NCBI RefSeq assembly: GCF_021246445.1 | Contig: NZ_JAJQXW010000005.1 | Location: 1 to 64,000, forward strand | Source of the DNA: Rhabdothermincola salaria | GTDB taxonomy: Bacteria; Actinomycetota; Acidimicrobiia; Acidimicrobiales; Acidimicrobilacustridaceae | Reading direction: 5' to 3' | DNA length: 64,000 bases | Part shown: positions 48,672 through 57,491 of the stretch, piece by piece | Position numbering within the stretch: the stretch's first letter is position 1 | Layout: each line of letters opens with the position of its first letter | Translations under genes and position numbers: made by a program | The notes under the pieces: model-generated | What the model saw: the letters and a program-made list of their open reading frames with translations, nothing else | The model's database searches: none | What the model was told of the DNA's origin: nothing

Positions 48672-51600
48672 ATGTCGGACGACCTGCTCTCCGGGCTGAA
48701 CCCGGTCCAACACGAGGCGGTGACCCACACCGAGGGCCCGCTGCTCATCGTGGCCGGGGCCGGCTCGGGCAAGACGCGCGTCCTCACCCACCGCATCGCC
48801 CATCTCATCCGCGACCTCGGTGTGTCCCCGTTCGAGATCCTGGCCATCACCTTCACCAACAAGGCCGCCGACGAGATGAAGCACCGGGTGGCCGAGCTGG
48901 TCGGGCCGGTCGCCGAGAAGATGTGGGTCTCCACATTCCACTCGGCGTGCGTGCGCATCCTGCGGCGCGACGGCCACCTGCTGGGCTTCCCGTCGTCATT
49001 CACCATCTACGACCAGGCCGACGCCGTGCGCCTCGCCGGCTACGTCATCCGTGACCTGGGCCTCGACTCGAAGCGCTTCCCTCCCCGGTCGGTGCAGGCG
49101 ATCATCTCGGCGGCCAAGAACGACGGGGTGGGGCCCGTCGAGTACGCCGAGCGGGCCAAGGTGATCTTCGAGCGCAAGATCGCCGACGTCTTCACCGAGT
49201 ACCAGGCCCGCCTGCTCAAGGCCGGCGCCATGGACTTCGACGACCTGTTGGCCAACGCGGTGCGCCTGCTGCGCGAGCACCCCGAGGTGCTGGAGCACTA
49301 CCGGCGCCGCTTCCAGCACGTGCTGGTCGACGAGTACCAGGACACCAACCGGGTGCAGAACGACCTGGTGCTGCTGCTCACCCAGGAGTCCGGTCGGGTC
49401 TGCGTGGTGGGCGATGCCGACCAGTGCCTCCCCGCCGGCACCATGGTGCGCACGCCGACCGGCGAGGTCCCCGTAGAGCAGGTGAGGGTCGGCGACGAGG
49501 TGCTCGGCGCAGACGGTGGCCTCGAACCCGCTGTCGGGCGGGTGCGTGAGGTCGTGCCGGGCCGCTACAAGGGCACCATCGTGACCGTCCACGCGGGCGG
49601 TCGCACCCTCACGGGTACGCCCCACCACATCGTCCCCGCTCGGATGACGCTGAATCCGGGGCAGTGGGTCGTCTACCTCATGCACCGCGCCGACCGCGGC
49701 TGGCGTATCGGCCAGTGCAAGAGCGTCCGCTCCGATGATCGCGGCAACGCGGCCATCGGCGTGCGGGTCCGCGCCAACCAGGAAGGTGCCGACGCCGTCT
49801 GGGTGCTCCAGGTCTGCGACAGTCCCGCGGAGGCGTCGTACTGGGAGGCTCGCTTCGCCGCCGACTACGGGCTGCCGACGGCATGCTTCCACGGGATCGG
49901 GCGGCGGCTCTCCATGGACGAGGAGTGGCTCGAGCGGCTCTACGCCACGCTCGACACCGAGTCCCGAGCAAAGCAGTTGATGAGCGAGCTGCACCTCCAT
50001 CCGGAGTTCCCTCACCACCGCCCCCAGAACGGCGCCCGGCGGGCCACCGTGAACCTCACCATGTTCTCGGACCGACGTCGCTCGCGTGCCGGTCATCGGG
50101 TGCAGTGGTCATCCAACCGGGAGGCGGTCGCCGACCTCCTCCGCGCCGGCGGCCTCGCGGTGCGGCCGGGTCGGCTCCCTGGCACCGCTCGCTTCGAGAC
50201 CAGCCGCACCGACTATGTGGAGGCGGTCGAGCTTGCCCGCCGCGTCGCCGATGCGGGAGGTCTCGCCGTGCGTCGTCGGATGCTCATCGACGGCGAGGTG
50301 TACGACTTCACCCCGCTGGCCCACCTCCGACCCGGCATGGTCCTGCTGGCCGAGGGTGCCAACGGCTGGGAGGAGGTCGCCGTCGACGAGGTGGTCTTCG
50401 ATCACCACGACGGCCCGGTCTACGACCTCGAAGTGGCTGCGACGTACTCGTACGCAGCCAACGGGATCCTCAACAAGAACTCCATCTACAAGTTCCGCGG
50501 GGCGGACATGCGCAACATCGTGGACTTCGAGGATGCCTTCCCCGAGGTCACGGTGGTGCTGCTCGAGCAGAACTACCGGTCGAGCCAGACCATCCTCGAC
50601 GCCGCCAACGCGGTCATCGCCAACAACCTGGGGCGCAAGCCCAAGGAGCTGTGGACGGAGGCCGGGGCGGGCGAGGCGATCGTGCGCTACCACGCCGACG
50701 ACGAGGGCGACGAGGCCCAGTGGGTGGCCCACCAGCTCATGCACCTCCACGACGGCGGCCAGCACCGCTGGGGCGACTGTGCGGTCTTCTACCGCACCAA
50801 CGCCCAGAGCCGGGTCGTCGAGGAGTACCTCATGCGGGTGGGCATCCCCTACAAGGTGGTGGGGGGCACCCGCTTCTACGACCGGCGTGAGGTCAAGGAC
50901 GCCATCGCCTACCTGCGCGCCGCCAACAACCCGGCCGACGAGGTCAGCGTCAAGCGGGTGCTCAACGTGCCCAAGCGGGGCGTGGGCGACTCCACCGTCG
51001 GCCGCCTCGACGTGTATGCCCGGGCCCACGGGCTCACGTTCCTCGACACGCTCCGCGAAGCACCGGCCGCCGGCGTCACCGGGCGCGCCGTGAAGGGCAT
51101 CGAGCAGTTCCTCGCCCTGCACGAAGAGCTCATCGGGCTCATCCCCGAGGGCCCGGCGGCGGTGCTGGAAGCCGCCCTCCAGCGCTCGGGCTACGTGGCC
51201 GAGCTCGAGGCCGAGCACTCCATCGAGGCCGAGGGGCGCATCGAGAACCTGGCCGAGTTGGTGGGCGCGGCGCGCGACTTCGGCTCGGTCGACGAGTTCC
51301 TCGAGCAGATCTCGCTGGTGGCCGACACCGACGACCTCGACGGCGACGAGTCGTCGGTCGTGCTCATGACCCTGCACTCGGCCAAGGGCCTCGAGTTCCC
51401 CGTGGTGTTCCTGGTCGGCCTCGAGGACGGCGTGTTCCCCCACCTGCGCTCCATCGGCGAGCCCGACGAGCTCGAGGAGGAGCGCCGCCTCGCCTACGTG
51501 GGCATCACCCGGGCCCGCGAGCGGCTGTACCTGTCCCACGCCTGGGCCCGCAACATCTACGGCGGCACCCAGTACAACCCGCCCAGCCGCTTCCTCGACG

Positions 51601-52025
51601 AGATCCCCGAGGGCCTGGTGCAACAGATCGAGGGCAACCGGCGGGCGTCGCGGCGACCGGCCAGCGGCAGCTGGGGGGGCTCCGGTTCGTCGGGCAGCAG
51701 GGGCTTCGGCGGCGGCGGGGGCGGCGGATACGGCCGTGGTCGCCGCTCAGAGGACGACGAGTGGACGGGGTCGGTGATCGGCGGCCGCAGCCGTCACCGC
51801 GACGACGTGGTCGAGGCCGCCCTCAAGCCGACCGCGCCCGAGCCCAGCGGTGCCGACAAGCTGGGCCTGGCCGTCGGCGACGACGTGCACCACCAGAGCT
51901 TCGGCGACGGTGTGATCACCGCCATCGAGGGCACGGGCGACAAGACCGTCGCCCACGTGCACTTCGCCGGCGGCGTCGGGTCCAAGCAGCTCCTGCTGTC
52001 GTGGGCGCCGCTCGAGAAGCGCTGA
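48672..52025 (+). CDS. pcrA: PcrA/UvrD superfamily 1 DNA helicase containing an intein
   Basis: 1117 residues encoded; 765 after removal of a 352-residue intein. Helicase motifs: Walker A AGAGSGKTRVL (motif I), ITFTNKAADEMKHRV (Ia), VDEYQDTN (II), GDADQ/SIYKFRGADM (III, interrupted), LLEQNYRSSQ (IV), LMTLHSAKGLEFPVVFL (V) and YVGITRARERLYL (VI). The C-terminal tail (about 970-1117) has a Gly-rich segment and an SH3-like end that in PcrA contacts RNA polymerase. It unwinds 3'-5' in repair and replication. TAGGGT ends 9 bases before the ATG. Confidence 0.96.
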   Translation: MSDDLLSGLNPVQHEAVTHTEGPLLIVAGAGSGKTRVLTHRIAHLIRDLGVSPFEILAITFTNKAADEMKHRVAELVGPVAEKMWVSTFHSACVRILRRDGHLLGFPSSFTIYDQADAVRLAGYVIRDLGLDSKRFPPRSVQAIISAAKNDGVGPVEYAERAKVIFERKIADVFTEYQARLLKAGAMDFDDLLANAVRLLREHPEVLEHYRRRFQHVLVDEYQDTNRVQNDLVLLLTQESGRVCVVGDADQCLPAGTMVRTPTGEVPVEQVRVGDEVLGADGGLEPAVGRVREVVPGRYKGTIVTVHAGGRTLTGTPHHIVPARMTLNPGQWVVYLMHRADRGWRIGQCKSVRSDDRGNAAIGVRVRANQEGADAVWVLQVCDSPAEASYWEARFAADYGLPTACFHGIGRRLSMDEEWLERLYATLDTESRAKQLMSELHLHPEFPHHRPQNGARRATVNLTMFSDRRRSRAGHRVQWSSNREAVADLLRAGGLAVRPGRLPGTARFETSRTDYVEAVELARRVADAGGLAVRRRMLIDGEVYDFTPLAHLRPGMVLLAEGANGWEEVAVDEVVFDHHDGPVYDLEVAATYSYAANGILNKNSIYKFRGADMRNIVDFEDAFPEVTVVLLEQNYRSSQTILDAANAVIANNLGRKPKELWTEAGAGEAIVRYHADDEGDEAQWVAHQLMHLHDGGQHRWGDCAVFYRTNAQSRVVEEYLMRVGIPYKVVGGTRFYDRREVKDAIAYLRAANNPADEVSVKRVLNVPKRGVGDSTVGRLDVYARAHGLTFLDTLREAPAAGVTGRAVKGIEQFLALHEELIGLIPEGPAAVLEAALQRSGYVAELEAEHSIEAEGRIENLAELVGAARDFGSVDEFLEQISLVADTDDLDGDESSVVLMTLHSAKGLEFPVVFLVGLEDGVFPHLRSIGEPDELEEERRLAYVGITRARERLYLSHAWARNIYGGTQYNPPSRFLDEIPEGLVQQIEGNRRASRRPASGSWGGSGSSGSRGFGGGGGGGYGRGRRSEDDEWTGSVIGGRSRHRDDVVEAALKPTAPEPSGADKLGLAVGDDVHHQSFGDGVITAIEGTGDKTVAHVHFAGGVGSKQLLLSWAPLEKR
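49425..50480 (+). other. Intein in the helicase (in-frame protein insertion)
   Basis: Residues 252-603. Block A is Cys1 in CLPAGTMVRTPTGEVPVEQV; block B is LTGTPHHIV; block F is GPVYDLEVAATYSYAANGI; the end is LNKN followed by Ser604 of the helicase. The penultimate residue is Lys, where most inteins have His. There is no LAGLIDADG motif. The middle (about 335-560 of the protein) has VVYLMHRADRGWRIGQCKS and EASYWEARF, spaced like GIY, YIG and the Glu helix of a GIY-YIG nuclease. It lies precisely at Q/S of motif III. Confidence 0.92.
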
Positions 52026-52051
52026 GCGGCCTCTGACCTCGGACTCGGACC

Positions 52052-52498
52052 TCAGGCGTCGGACGGGGGACCGGTGAGGTCGGGCACGGTGAGGTTCCCG
52101 TCGCCGTCGAGCGGGAAGCCCGGGTTGTGGGCGATCTCCCACACGTGCCCGTCGAGGTCGCGGAAGCAGCCGGCGTAGCCGCCGTAGAACGTGGTCCTGG
52201 GGGCGCGGGTGACCGTGGCGCCCGCGGATGCTGCGCTGGTCACGACGTCGTCGACCTCCTCGGCCGAGCGCACGTTGTGGGCCAGGGCCACGCCGGAGAA
52301 GCTGGCGCCGGTGTCGCCGTCGATCCCGGCATCCTCGGCGAGCCGCTGCCTGTCCCAGAGCACGATCGCCTGGCCGTTGGCCTGGAAGAAGACGGTCTCG
52401 TCGACCTCCTGCCCCTGCCACCCGAGCTGCTCGTAGAAGCGTCGGGCCCGTGCCACGTCCCGCACGCCGAGGGTGATGAGGCTCACACGCTGCTCCAT
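52052..52498 (-). CDS. VOC (glyoxalase-like) family protein
   Basis: 148 residues. It has LITLGVRDVARARRFYEQLG at the start and GCFRDLDGHVWEIAHNP at the end, with the terminal Glu of the metal site. It is of the single-chain vicinal-oxygen-chelate type; many actinobacterial members have unknown function. TAGCCT on this strand (plus 52505-52510) is 6 bases before the ATG. Confidence 0.87.
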   Translation of the reverse strand: MEQRVSLITLGVRDVARARRFYEQLGWQGQEVDETVFFQANGQAIVLWDRQRLAEDAGIDGDTGASFSGVALAHNVRSAEEVDDVVTSAASAGATVTRAPRTTFYGGYAGCFRDLDGHVWEIAHNPGFPLDGDGNLTVPDLTGPPSDA

Positions 52499-52883
52499 GT
52501 CCCGAGGCTAGGAGGTCGTGGGCTCCACACCGGGAGGGTGGGGTGCCGGTGCTCAGGCCGCGGCGGGGGCCAGGGGCCGGCCGATCGTCCACCGGATGGA
52601 GTCGGGTGGTCTGCGGCACGGCCCGTCCGAAACGCGTGTGGCCGTCTCCGCAGGACTGTCGGTCGCTGCGCAGCGACGCTCCCGGTGCGGGGGGGGGTCA
52701 GGACACGACGCGTGCGCGCATCTGCGCAGGCGCCGGTGGCGTCGGCCGATGTGACGGGTTCCAGGCCGGGCAGATGTGGGCCGGCGGGCCACGCATCGCC
52801 GGTCTGAACTCGAACGCGAATATCCATATGAAACGTGTTGATTCTGGGTGGACATCGAACACCTGTCCTGTAGACTTCGACGC
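52499..52883. other. Non-coding interval between the VOC and DUF222 genes
   Basis: 385 bases without a supported gene. It holds the divergent start signal of the VOC gene at its left end, a run of nine G (52689-52697), an AT-rich patch around ATATCCATATGAAAC (about 52820-52836) and the DUF222 promoter at the right end. No repeats or RNA gene seen. Confidence 0.6.
52849..52876 (+). promoter_or_regulatory. Promoter of the DUF222/HNH gene
   Basis: TGGACA (52849-52854), a 16-base spacer and TAGACT (52871-52876), 7 bases before ATG 52884. The AT-rich stretch immediately upstream could act as an UP element. It implies a leaderless message and rules out the longer reading frame start at 52848. Confidence 0.6.
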
Positions 52884-54863
52884 ATGGTCACCACGACGCT
52901 GGGGGAACTGGAGGAGGCGGTCGGCGAGCTGACCGTGGCCCCGGTGTCGGCCGACGTGGTCGAACTGTTCGCCCTGCGCGAACGGGTCGAGGTGACCGTG
53001 CTCGAGACCCTGACCGGGTTCTTCGCCACTGGTGGTCACGACGTCGACGGGTACCGCTCCGCGGTGGGTTGGCTGAAGGCCCACGTGGCGCTCACCGACG
53101 GTGAGGCCAAAGCATTGGCGGCCCGGGCCCAGCGGTTGGCGGTGTGGCCGGTGCTGGCCAAGTTGCTGTTCGACGGGTCGCTTGCCGCCGCGCAGGTGGC
53201 GGTCATCGTGTCCGCCGTGCCCCGCGATCTGGTCGACGTGTTCGCCGCGCATGACGAGGAGCTCTCGCCGGTGCTGGTCGGGTTGTGCGTGGGTGACACC
53301 CGCACCGCCATCGACACCTGGGTGAACCTCGCCCGCGACACCAAAGCCACCAGTGACGAGCCGGTCGATCCGCACGACACGACCGTCGATGGGTTCGTGC
53401 ACCTGTCTCGCTACGGGTCCGATGATCGGGGGCGGCTCGACGGCGACCTCGGCCCGGACGCCACCGCCGTCATCGACGCCGCGCTGACCGCCGCCGACGC
53501 CGCCCTCACCGCAGCTCGCGCCGCGGATGGCCATGGTCGCGTTGCCCACCGAGTGAGGTCCGAACGGCTCGGCGATGCGCTGGTCGAGGTGTGCCGCTTC
53601 TACACCGCCCACGTCGACTGCGAGGGGCCCCGCCGGGCCCGCACCCCCCAGCTCACGGCCCTCATGGAGCTCGGTGACCTGTACCGCGCCGCCCTCTACG
53701 GGCTGGGTATCGGTGACCGGGCCGGTCTCGACCGGTTCTTGACCGCCCGCCGCCACGCCGGGCAGCCGGTCTCGACGGTCGAGGAAGGGTTCCTGCGTCA
53801 CGCCCTCGATCACGCCACCGGGCAGGCCACCACCATCGACGGCCACCGCCTGTCCCCCGAGGCGGTCACCACCATCTTCGGGGCCGGCACCACCCTCGAG
53901 CGGGTCATGCTCGCGGAGAGCCAGGTGTTGGACCACGGCCGACAAGTGCGCCTCGCCGCCGGACCGCTGCGTGATGCGATGCTCGCCCGCGACGGCGGCT
54001 GCCGGTTCCCCACCCCCACCGGAGAACGATGCGACGCACCCGTCGCCTGGATCAACGGCCACCACATCACCCACTGGAAACGCGGTGGTGCCACCTCACT
54101 GGTGAACCTCCTCTGCCTGTGCTCCACCCACCACGGGGTCGTGCACCGCGACGGCTGGGACATCACCATCGACGACCACGGGACGGTCACCGTCACCCGA
54201 CCCGACGGCACCACCCTCACCAGCCCACCACCCCACACCCGCCGCCCACCCCGCCTCCCCCTCCACCGCAACGACGACCACCCCGGCACCCTCGATCACG
54301 CCGGGACCCTCGACGCCGCCCTCGCGAACAACGGCGCCACCGGCGCCGAACAGGACAGGCCCGACGACCGAGTCGCCGGACCGAGCCCCACCGACGAGCA
54401 GGCCACGACGAGCCGAGGCGAGAGCGCCGACGACCAGGGCGAGCCCGGGCCGGGAGCTTGCCGCTCAGACGACGGCGACGCAGACCCGGGCGTCTGCGGC
54501 TACGACCAGGCCCGGCTCACGCTCACCCTCCGGCTCCCGGAACCGGAGAGGAGCGGCCATGGTGCTCCGTCGGGTGGGCACGTCAGGTGCGGCAGGACGA
54601 ATCGCGCCGGGAGCACGCCGCTGTGTCGGTCGGGCCGGAGCTACTCCCCGGTGTCGGTGCTGCTGTCGCCGGATTCGTCACCTTCAGCGTCGGTCGTCTC
54701 GGTGTCGTCGGGGTTGAGGTCGACGACCACCTCGCCGTTCTCGGTGACCTCCACCGGGTACGAGATCAACCCCTCGCCGTCGGCGGGCACCACCGTGCCG
54801 TCGCAGGGATCGACGAACTCGGCCTCGGCGTCCTGCCACTCGAGGGTGCAGTCCCGGGACTGA
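52884..54863 (+). CDS. DUF222 (13E12-type) protein with HNH endonuclease domain
   Basis: 659 residues. The all-helical DUF222 domain occupies about 1-340 and includes AVGWLKAHVALTDGEAKALA. The HNH motif at about 375-425 contains CRFPTPTGERCDAP, INGHHITHWKRGG and NLLCLCSTHHGVVH, with all metal and catalytic His/Asn. The tail from 470 is Pro/Asp-rich. The last 75 codons (54641-54863) lie antisense to the convergent membrane-protein gene and read as Ser/Pro-rich nonsense, so the natural end may be nearer 54640. Multicopy in actinobacteria, possibly mobile. Confidence 0.87.
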   Translation: MVTTTLGELEEAVGELTVAPVSADVVELFALRERVEVTVLETLTGFFATGGHDVDGYRSAVGWLKAHVALTDGEAKALAARAQRLAVWPVLAKLLFDGSLAAAQVAVIVSAVPRDLVDVFAAHDEELSPVLVGLCVGDTRTAIDTWVNLARDTKATSDEPVDPHDTTVDGFVHLSRYGSDDRGRLDGDLGPDATAVIDAALTAADAALTAARAADGHGRVAHRVRSERLGDALVEVCRFYTAHVDCEGPRRARTPQLTALMELGDLYRAALYGLGIGDRAGLDRFLTARRHAGQPVSTVEEGFLRHALDHATGQATTIDGHRLSPEAVTTIFGAGTTLERVMLAESQVLDHGRQVRLAAGPLRDAMLARDGGCRFPTPTGERCDAPVAWINGHHITHWKRGGATSLVNLLCLCSTHHGVVHRDGWDITIDDHGTVTVTRPDGTTLTSPPPHTRRPPRLPLHRNDDHPGTLDHAGTLDAALANNGATGAEQDRPDDRVAGPSPTDEQATTSRGESADDQGEPGPGACRSDDGDADPGVCGYDQARLTLTLRLPEPERSGHGAPSGGHVRCGRTNRAGSTPLCRSGRSYSPVSVLLSPDSSPSASVVSVSSGLRSTTTSPFSVTSTGYEINPSPSAGTTVPSQGSTNSASASCHSRVQSRD

Positions 54864-55183
54864 CCCGGTCGGCGGGCGTCGAAGGCCAGCCAGTCCTCGT
54901 CCTCCTCCGCGCCCAGGTGCTGCAGGTAGATGTCGCGCTGGCCGTTGGCCACGTCGGGGAGCAGCAGTGGCCCACCTTCGTCGACCGCCGGGGCCAGGCG
55001 GGACACGTTGCCGGCGGTGAAGCGGTCGTCACCCAGGTTCACCTGCACCGAGTCGGACTCGGTGAGCGAGGGGATGGCCAGGACGAACACCACGATGACC
55101 AGGGCGATCCCGAGCACGATGCCGCCGACGGCGATGACCATCGAGCGCGGGTTGCGCGCCGGGCGCTGCTGGACGGGGCTCAT
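54641..55183 (-). CDS. Membrane-anchored protein of unknown function
   Basis: 180 residues. A basic start (QQRPARNPRS) precedes one membrane helix (about 16-39, MVIAVGGIVLGIALVIVVFV). An exported domain then contains DCTLEWQDAEAEFVDPCDGT with a Cys pair, and the end is acidic. The fold is unknown. ATG 55183 preferred over an upstream frame; GATACT lies 8 bases before it on this strand. Convergent with and overlapping the DUF222 gene by 223 bases. Confidence 0.82.
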   Translation of the reverse strand: MSPVQQRPARNPRSMVIAVGGIVLGIALVIVVFVLAIPSLTESDSVQVNLGDDRFTAGNVSRLAPAVDEGGPLLLPDVANGQRDIYLQHLGAEEDEDWLAFDARRPGQSRDCTLEWQDAEAEFVDPCDGTVVPADGEGLISYPVEVTENGEVVVDLNPDDTETTDAEGDESGDSSTDTGE

Positions 55184-55297
55184 GGGGTGCCAGTATCCCC
55201 GCGTCGACCGATGGGCCACACATCGGGCCCGGTCGGGCGCACGACCTGTCGACGACGTTTGGGCCGCTCACCGGCCCGGTGACTACGTTGTCCCCTC

Positions 55298-56440
55298 GTG
55301 GATCTTCTCGAATATCAAGGCAAACAGTTCTTCGCCCAGTACGGCATCCCGATCTCCGAGGGGCGGGCCGTCGAGTCCGTCGAGGATGCGCTGGCTGCGG
55401 CCGAAGCGGTCGGCTACCCCGTGATGGTCAAGGCCCAGGTGCACGCGGGCGGCCGCGGCAAGGCCGGCGGCGTGAAGTTCGCCCCCGATGCCGACGCCGT
55501 GCGCGAGCACGCCGGCAACATCCTCGGCCTCGACATCAAGGGCCACGTGACCCGCATCCTCTGGATCGAGCACGCCTCCGACATCGCCGAGGAGTACTAC
55601 GCCAGCTTCACGCTCGACCGCTCGGCCAAGAAGCACCTCGGCATGCTGTCGGCCGAGGGTGGTGTCGAGATCGAGCAGGTGGCGGTCGACAACCCCGACG
55701 CCATCGCCAAGATCTGGATCGACCCGGTCGACGGCCTCAGCGAGGACGCCGCCCGCGAGTGGGTGCTCGCCGCCAAGCTCAACCCCGACGTCACCGACGG
55801 CGCCGTGGAGATGCTGCGCAAGCTCTACACCGCCTACACCGAGGGCGACGCCGACCTGGCCGAGATCAACCCCCTCATCGTGAAGACCGACGGCAACGTG
55901 CACGCCCTCGACGCCAAGGTCACCCTCGACGCCAACGCGGCCTACCGCCACGAGCTCGACGAGTACGAGAAGACCCAGGTCCGCGACGCCCGCGAGCAGG
56001 CCGCCCACGAGAAGGGCCTGCAGTACGTGGGCCTCGACGGCTACGTCGGCATCATCGCCAACGGCGCCGGGCTGGCCATGAGCACCCTCGACGTCGTCAA
56101 CCAGGTCGGCGGCGAGCCGGCCAACTTCCTCGACATCGGCGGCGGCGCCAACGCCGACGTGATGGCCGGGGCCCTCCAGGTCATCAACGACGACCCCAAG
56201 GTCAAGAGCATCTTCATCAACATCTTCGGTGGCATCACCCGGGGTGAAGAGGTGGCCAAGGGCATCATCGAGGCGCTCGACCGGGTCGACATCGAGGCCC
56301 CCATCGTGATCCGCCTCGACGGCACCAACGCCGACGAGGGCCGGGCCCTGCTCGAGCCCCACCTGTCCGACAAGCTGCAGAGCCGGCCCACCATGCTCGA
56401 GGCGGCCCGTACGGCCGTCGAGCTGGCCGGGAAGAACTGA
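55298..56440 (+). CDS. sucC: Succinyl-CoA synthetase beta subunit
   Basis: 380 residues. The ATP-grasp part starts MDLLEYQGKQFFAQYGIP and includes VKAQVHAGGRGKAGGVK. The C-terminal ligase domain has LDGYVGIIANGAGLAMSTLD and FINIFGGITRGEEVA. With SucD it makes ATP or GTP from succinyl-CoA in the TCA cycle. GTG start; TACGTT ends 8 bases upstream. Confidence 0.97.
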   Translation: MDLLEYQGKQFFAQYGIPISEGRAVESVEDALAAAEAVGYPVMVKAQVHAGGRGKAGGVKFAPDADAVREHAGNILGLDIKGHVTRILWIEHASDIAEEYYASFTLDRSAKKHLGMLSAEGGVEIEQVAVDNPDAIAKIWIDPVDGLSEDAAREWVLAAKLNPDVTDGAVEMLRKLYTAYTEGDADLAEINPLIVKTDGNVHALDAKVTLDANAAYRHELDEYEKTQVRDAREQAAHEKGLQYVGLDGYVGIIANGAGLAMSTLDVVNQVGGEPANFLDIGGGANADVMAGALQVINDDPKVKSIFINIFGGITRGEEVAKGIIEALDRVDIEAPIVIRLDGTNADEGRALLEPHLSDKLQSRPTMLEAARTAVELAGKN

Positions 56441-56450
56441 GGACCCCGAC

Positions 56451-57344
56451 ATGAGCATCTTCGTCGACGAGACCACCAAGGTCGTCTACCAGGGCCTCAC
56501 CGGCTCCCAGGGCCGCTTCTACGGTCTGCGCAACCGTGACTACGGCACCAACGTCGTGGCCGGCACCAACCCCAAGAAGGCGGGCGAGGACGTCGATGGC
56601 ATCCCCATCTTCGCCAGCGTCGCCGACGCCGTGGCCGAGACCGGCGCCAACGCCAGCTGCATCTTCATCCCGGCTCCCGGCGTGCGCAGCGCCGTGATGG
56701 AGGCCGCCGAAGGCGGTGTCGAGTTCATCGTCTGCATCACCGAGGGCGTCCCCGCCCACGACGAGGCCTGGTTCTACAACAAGCTCAAGCGCGACTTCCC
56801 GAACGTGCGCCTGCTCGGCCCCAACTGCCCCGGCATCATCAGCCCCGGCAAGGCCAATATCGGCATCACCGCCGGCGAGATCGCCAAGGAGGGCGGCCCG
56901 GTCGGCATCGTGAGCCGCTCCGGCACGCTCACCTACCAGGCCCTCTACGAGCTCAAGCTCCAGGACATCGGCGTCACCACGTGCGTCGGCATCGGTGGCG
57001 ACCCCGTGCCCGGCACCTCGTTCATCGACTGCCTCGAGGCCTTCGAGGCCGACCCCGACACCAAGGCCGTCATGATGATCGGTGAGATCGGCGGCTCGGC
57101 CGAGGAAGAGGCGGCCGAGTTCATCAAGCACAAGATGAGCAAGCCGGTCGTGTCCTACGTCGCCGGCGTCACCGCCCCGGCCGGCAAGAAGATGGGCCAC
57201 GCCGGTGCCATCGTCTCCGGGGGCAAGGGCACGGCGGCCGCCAAGATGGAAGCCCTCGCCGACGCCGGCGTGAAGGTGGGCCAGAACCCCACCGAGGCCG
57301 GCGAGCTCATGGTCCAGGTCGTCCGCGAGAACGGCTGGGCCTGA
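56451..57344 (+). CDS. sucD: Succinyl-CoA synthetase alpha subunit
   Basis: 297 residues. The CoA-binding Rossmann fold has VVYQGLTGSQGRFYGLRNRD and VAGTNPKKAGED. GIVSRSGTLTYQALYEL is typical, and the phosphorylated His lies in MGHAGAIVSGGKGTAAAKM. It is 10 bases after sucC and followed by a terminator. Confidence 0.97.
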   Translation: MSIFVDETTKVVYQGLTGSQGRFYGLRNRDYGTNVVAGTNPKKAGEDVDGIPIFASVADAVAETGANASCIFIPAPGVRSAVMEAAEGGVEFIVCITEGVPAHDEAWFYNKLKRDFPNVRLLGPNCPGIISPGKANIGITAGEIAKEGGPVGIVSRSGTLTYQALYELKLQDIGVTTCVGIGGDPVPGTSFIDCLEAFEADPDTKAVMMIGEIGGSAEEEAAEFIKHKMSKPVVSYVAGVTAPAGKKMGHAGAIVSGGKGTAAAKMEALADAGVKVGQNPTEAGELMVQVVRENGWA

Positions 57345-57387
57345 CCCCGGGCGGACCGCGGTCCGTCACCGAAGCAGATCCACACCG

Positions 57388-57417
57388 ACGGAGCCCGGCC
57401 CCACGGCCGGGCTCCGT
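57388..57417 (+). terminator. Terminator after sucD
   Basis: ACGGAGCCCGGCC (57388-57400), loop CCAC and GGCCGGGCTCCGT (57405-57417): a perfect 13 bp stem 43 bases after sucD. It could also end the convergent regulator transcript. No T tract. Confidence 0.65.
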
Positions 57418-57491
57418 GCGCGTCTGGCCCGTGGTGGGGTCGTGCACCAGCGCCGCCGGGGGGGGGTGACGCCACCTGCTCGAGCAGTGGC

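Noticed and set aside
52689-52697. Run of nine G as a phase-variation switch
   Set aside because: It lies in a non-coding interval far from the mapped promoter of the DUF222 gene; no frame depends on it. A similar G run occurs at 57458-57466.
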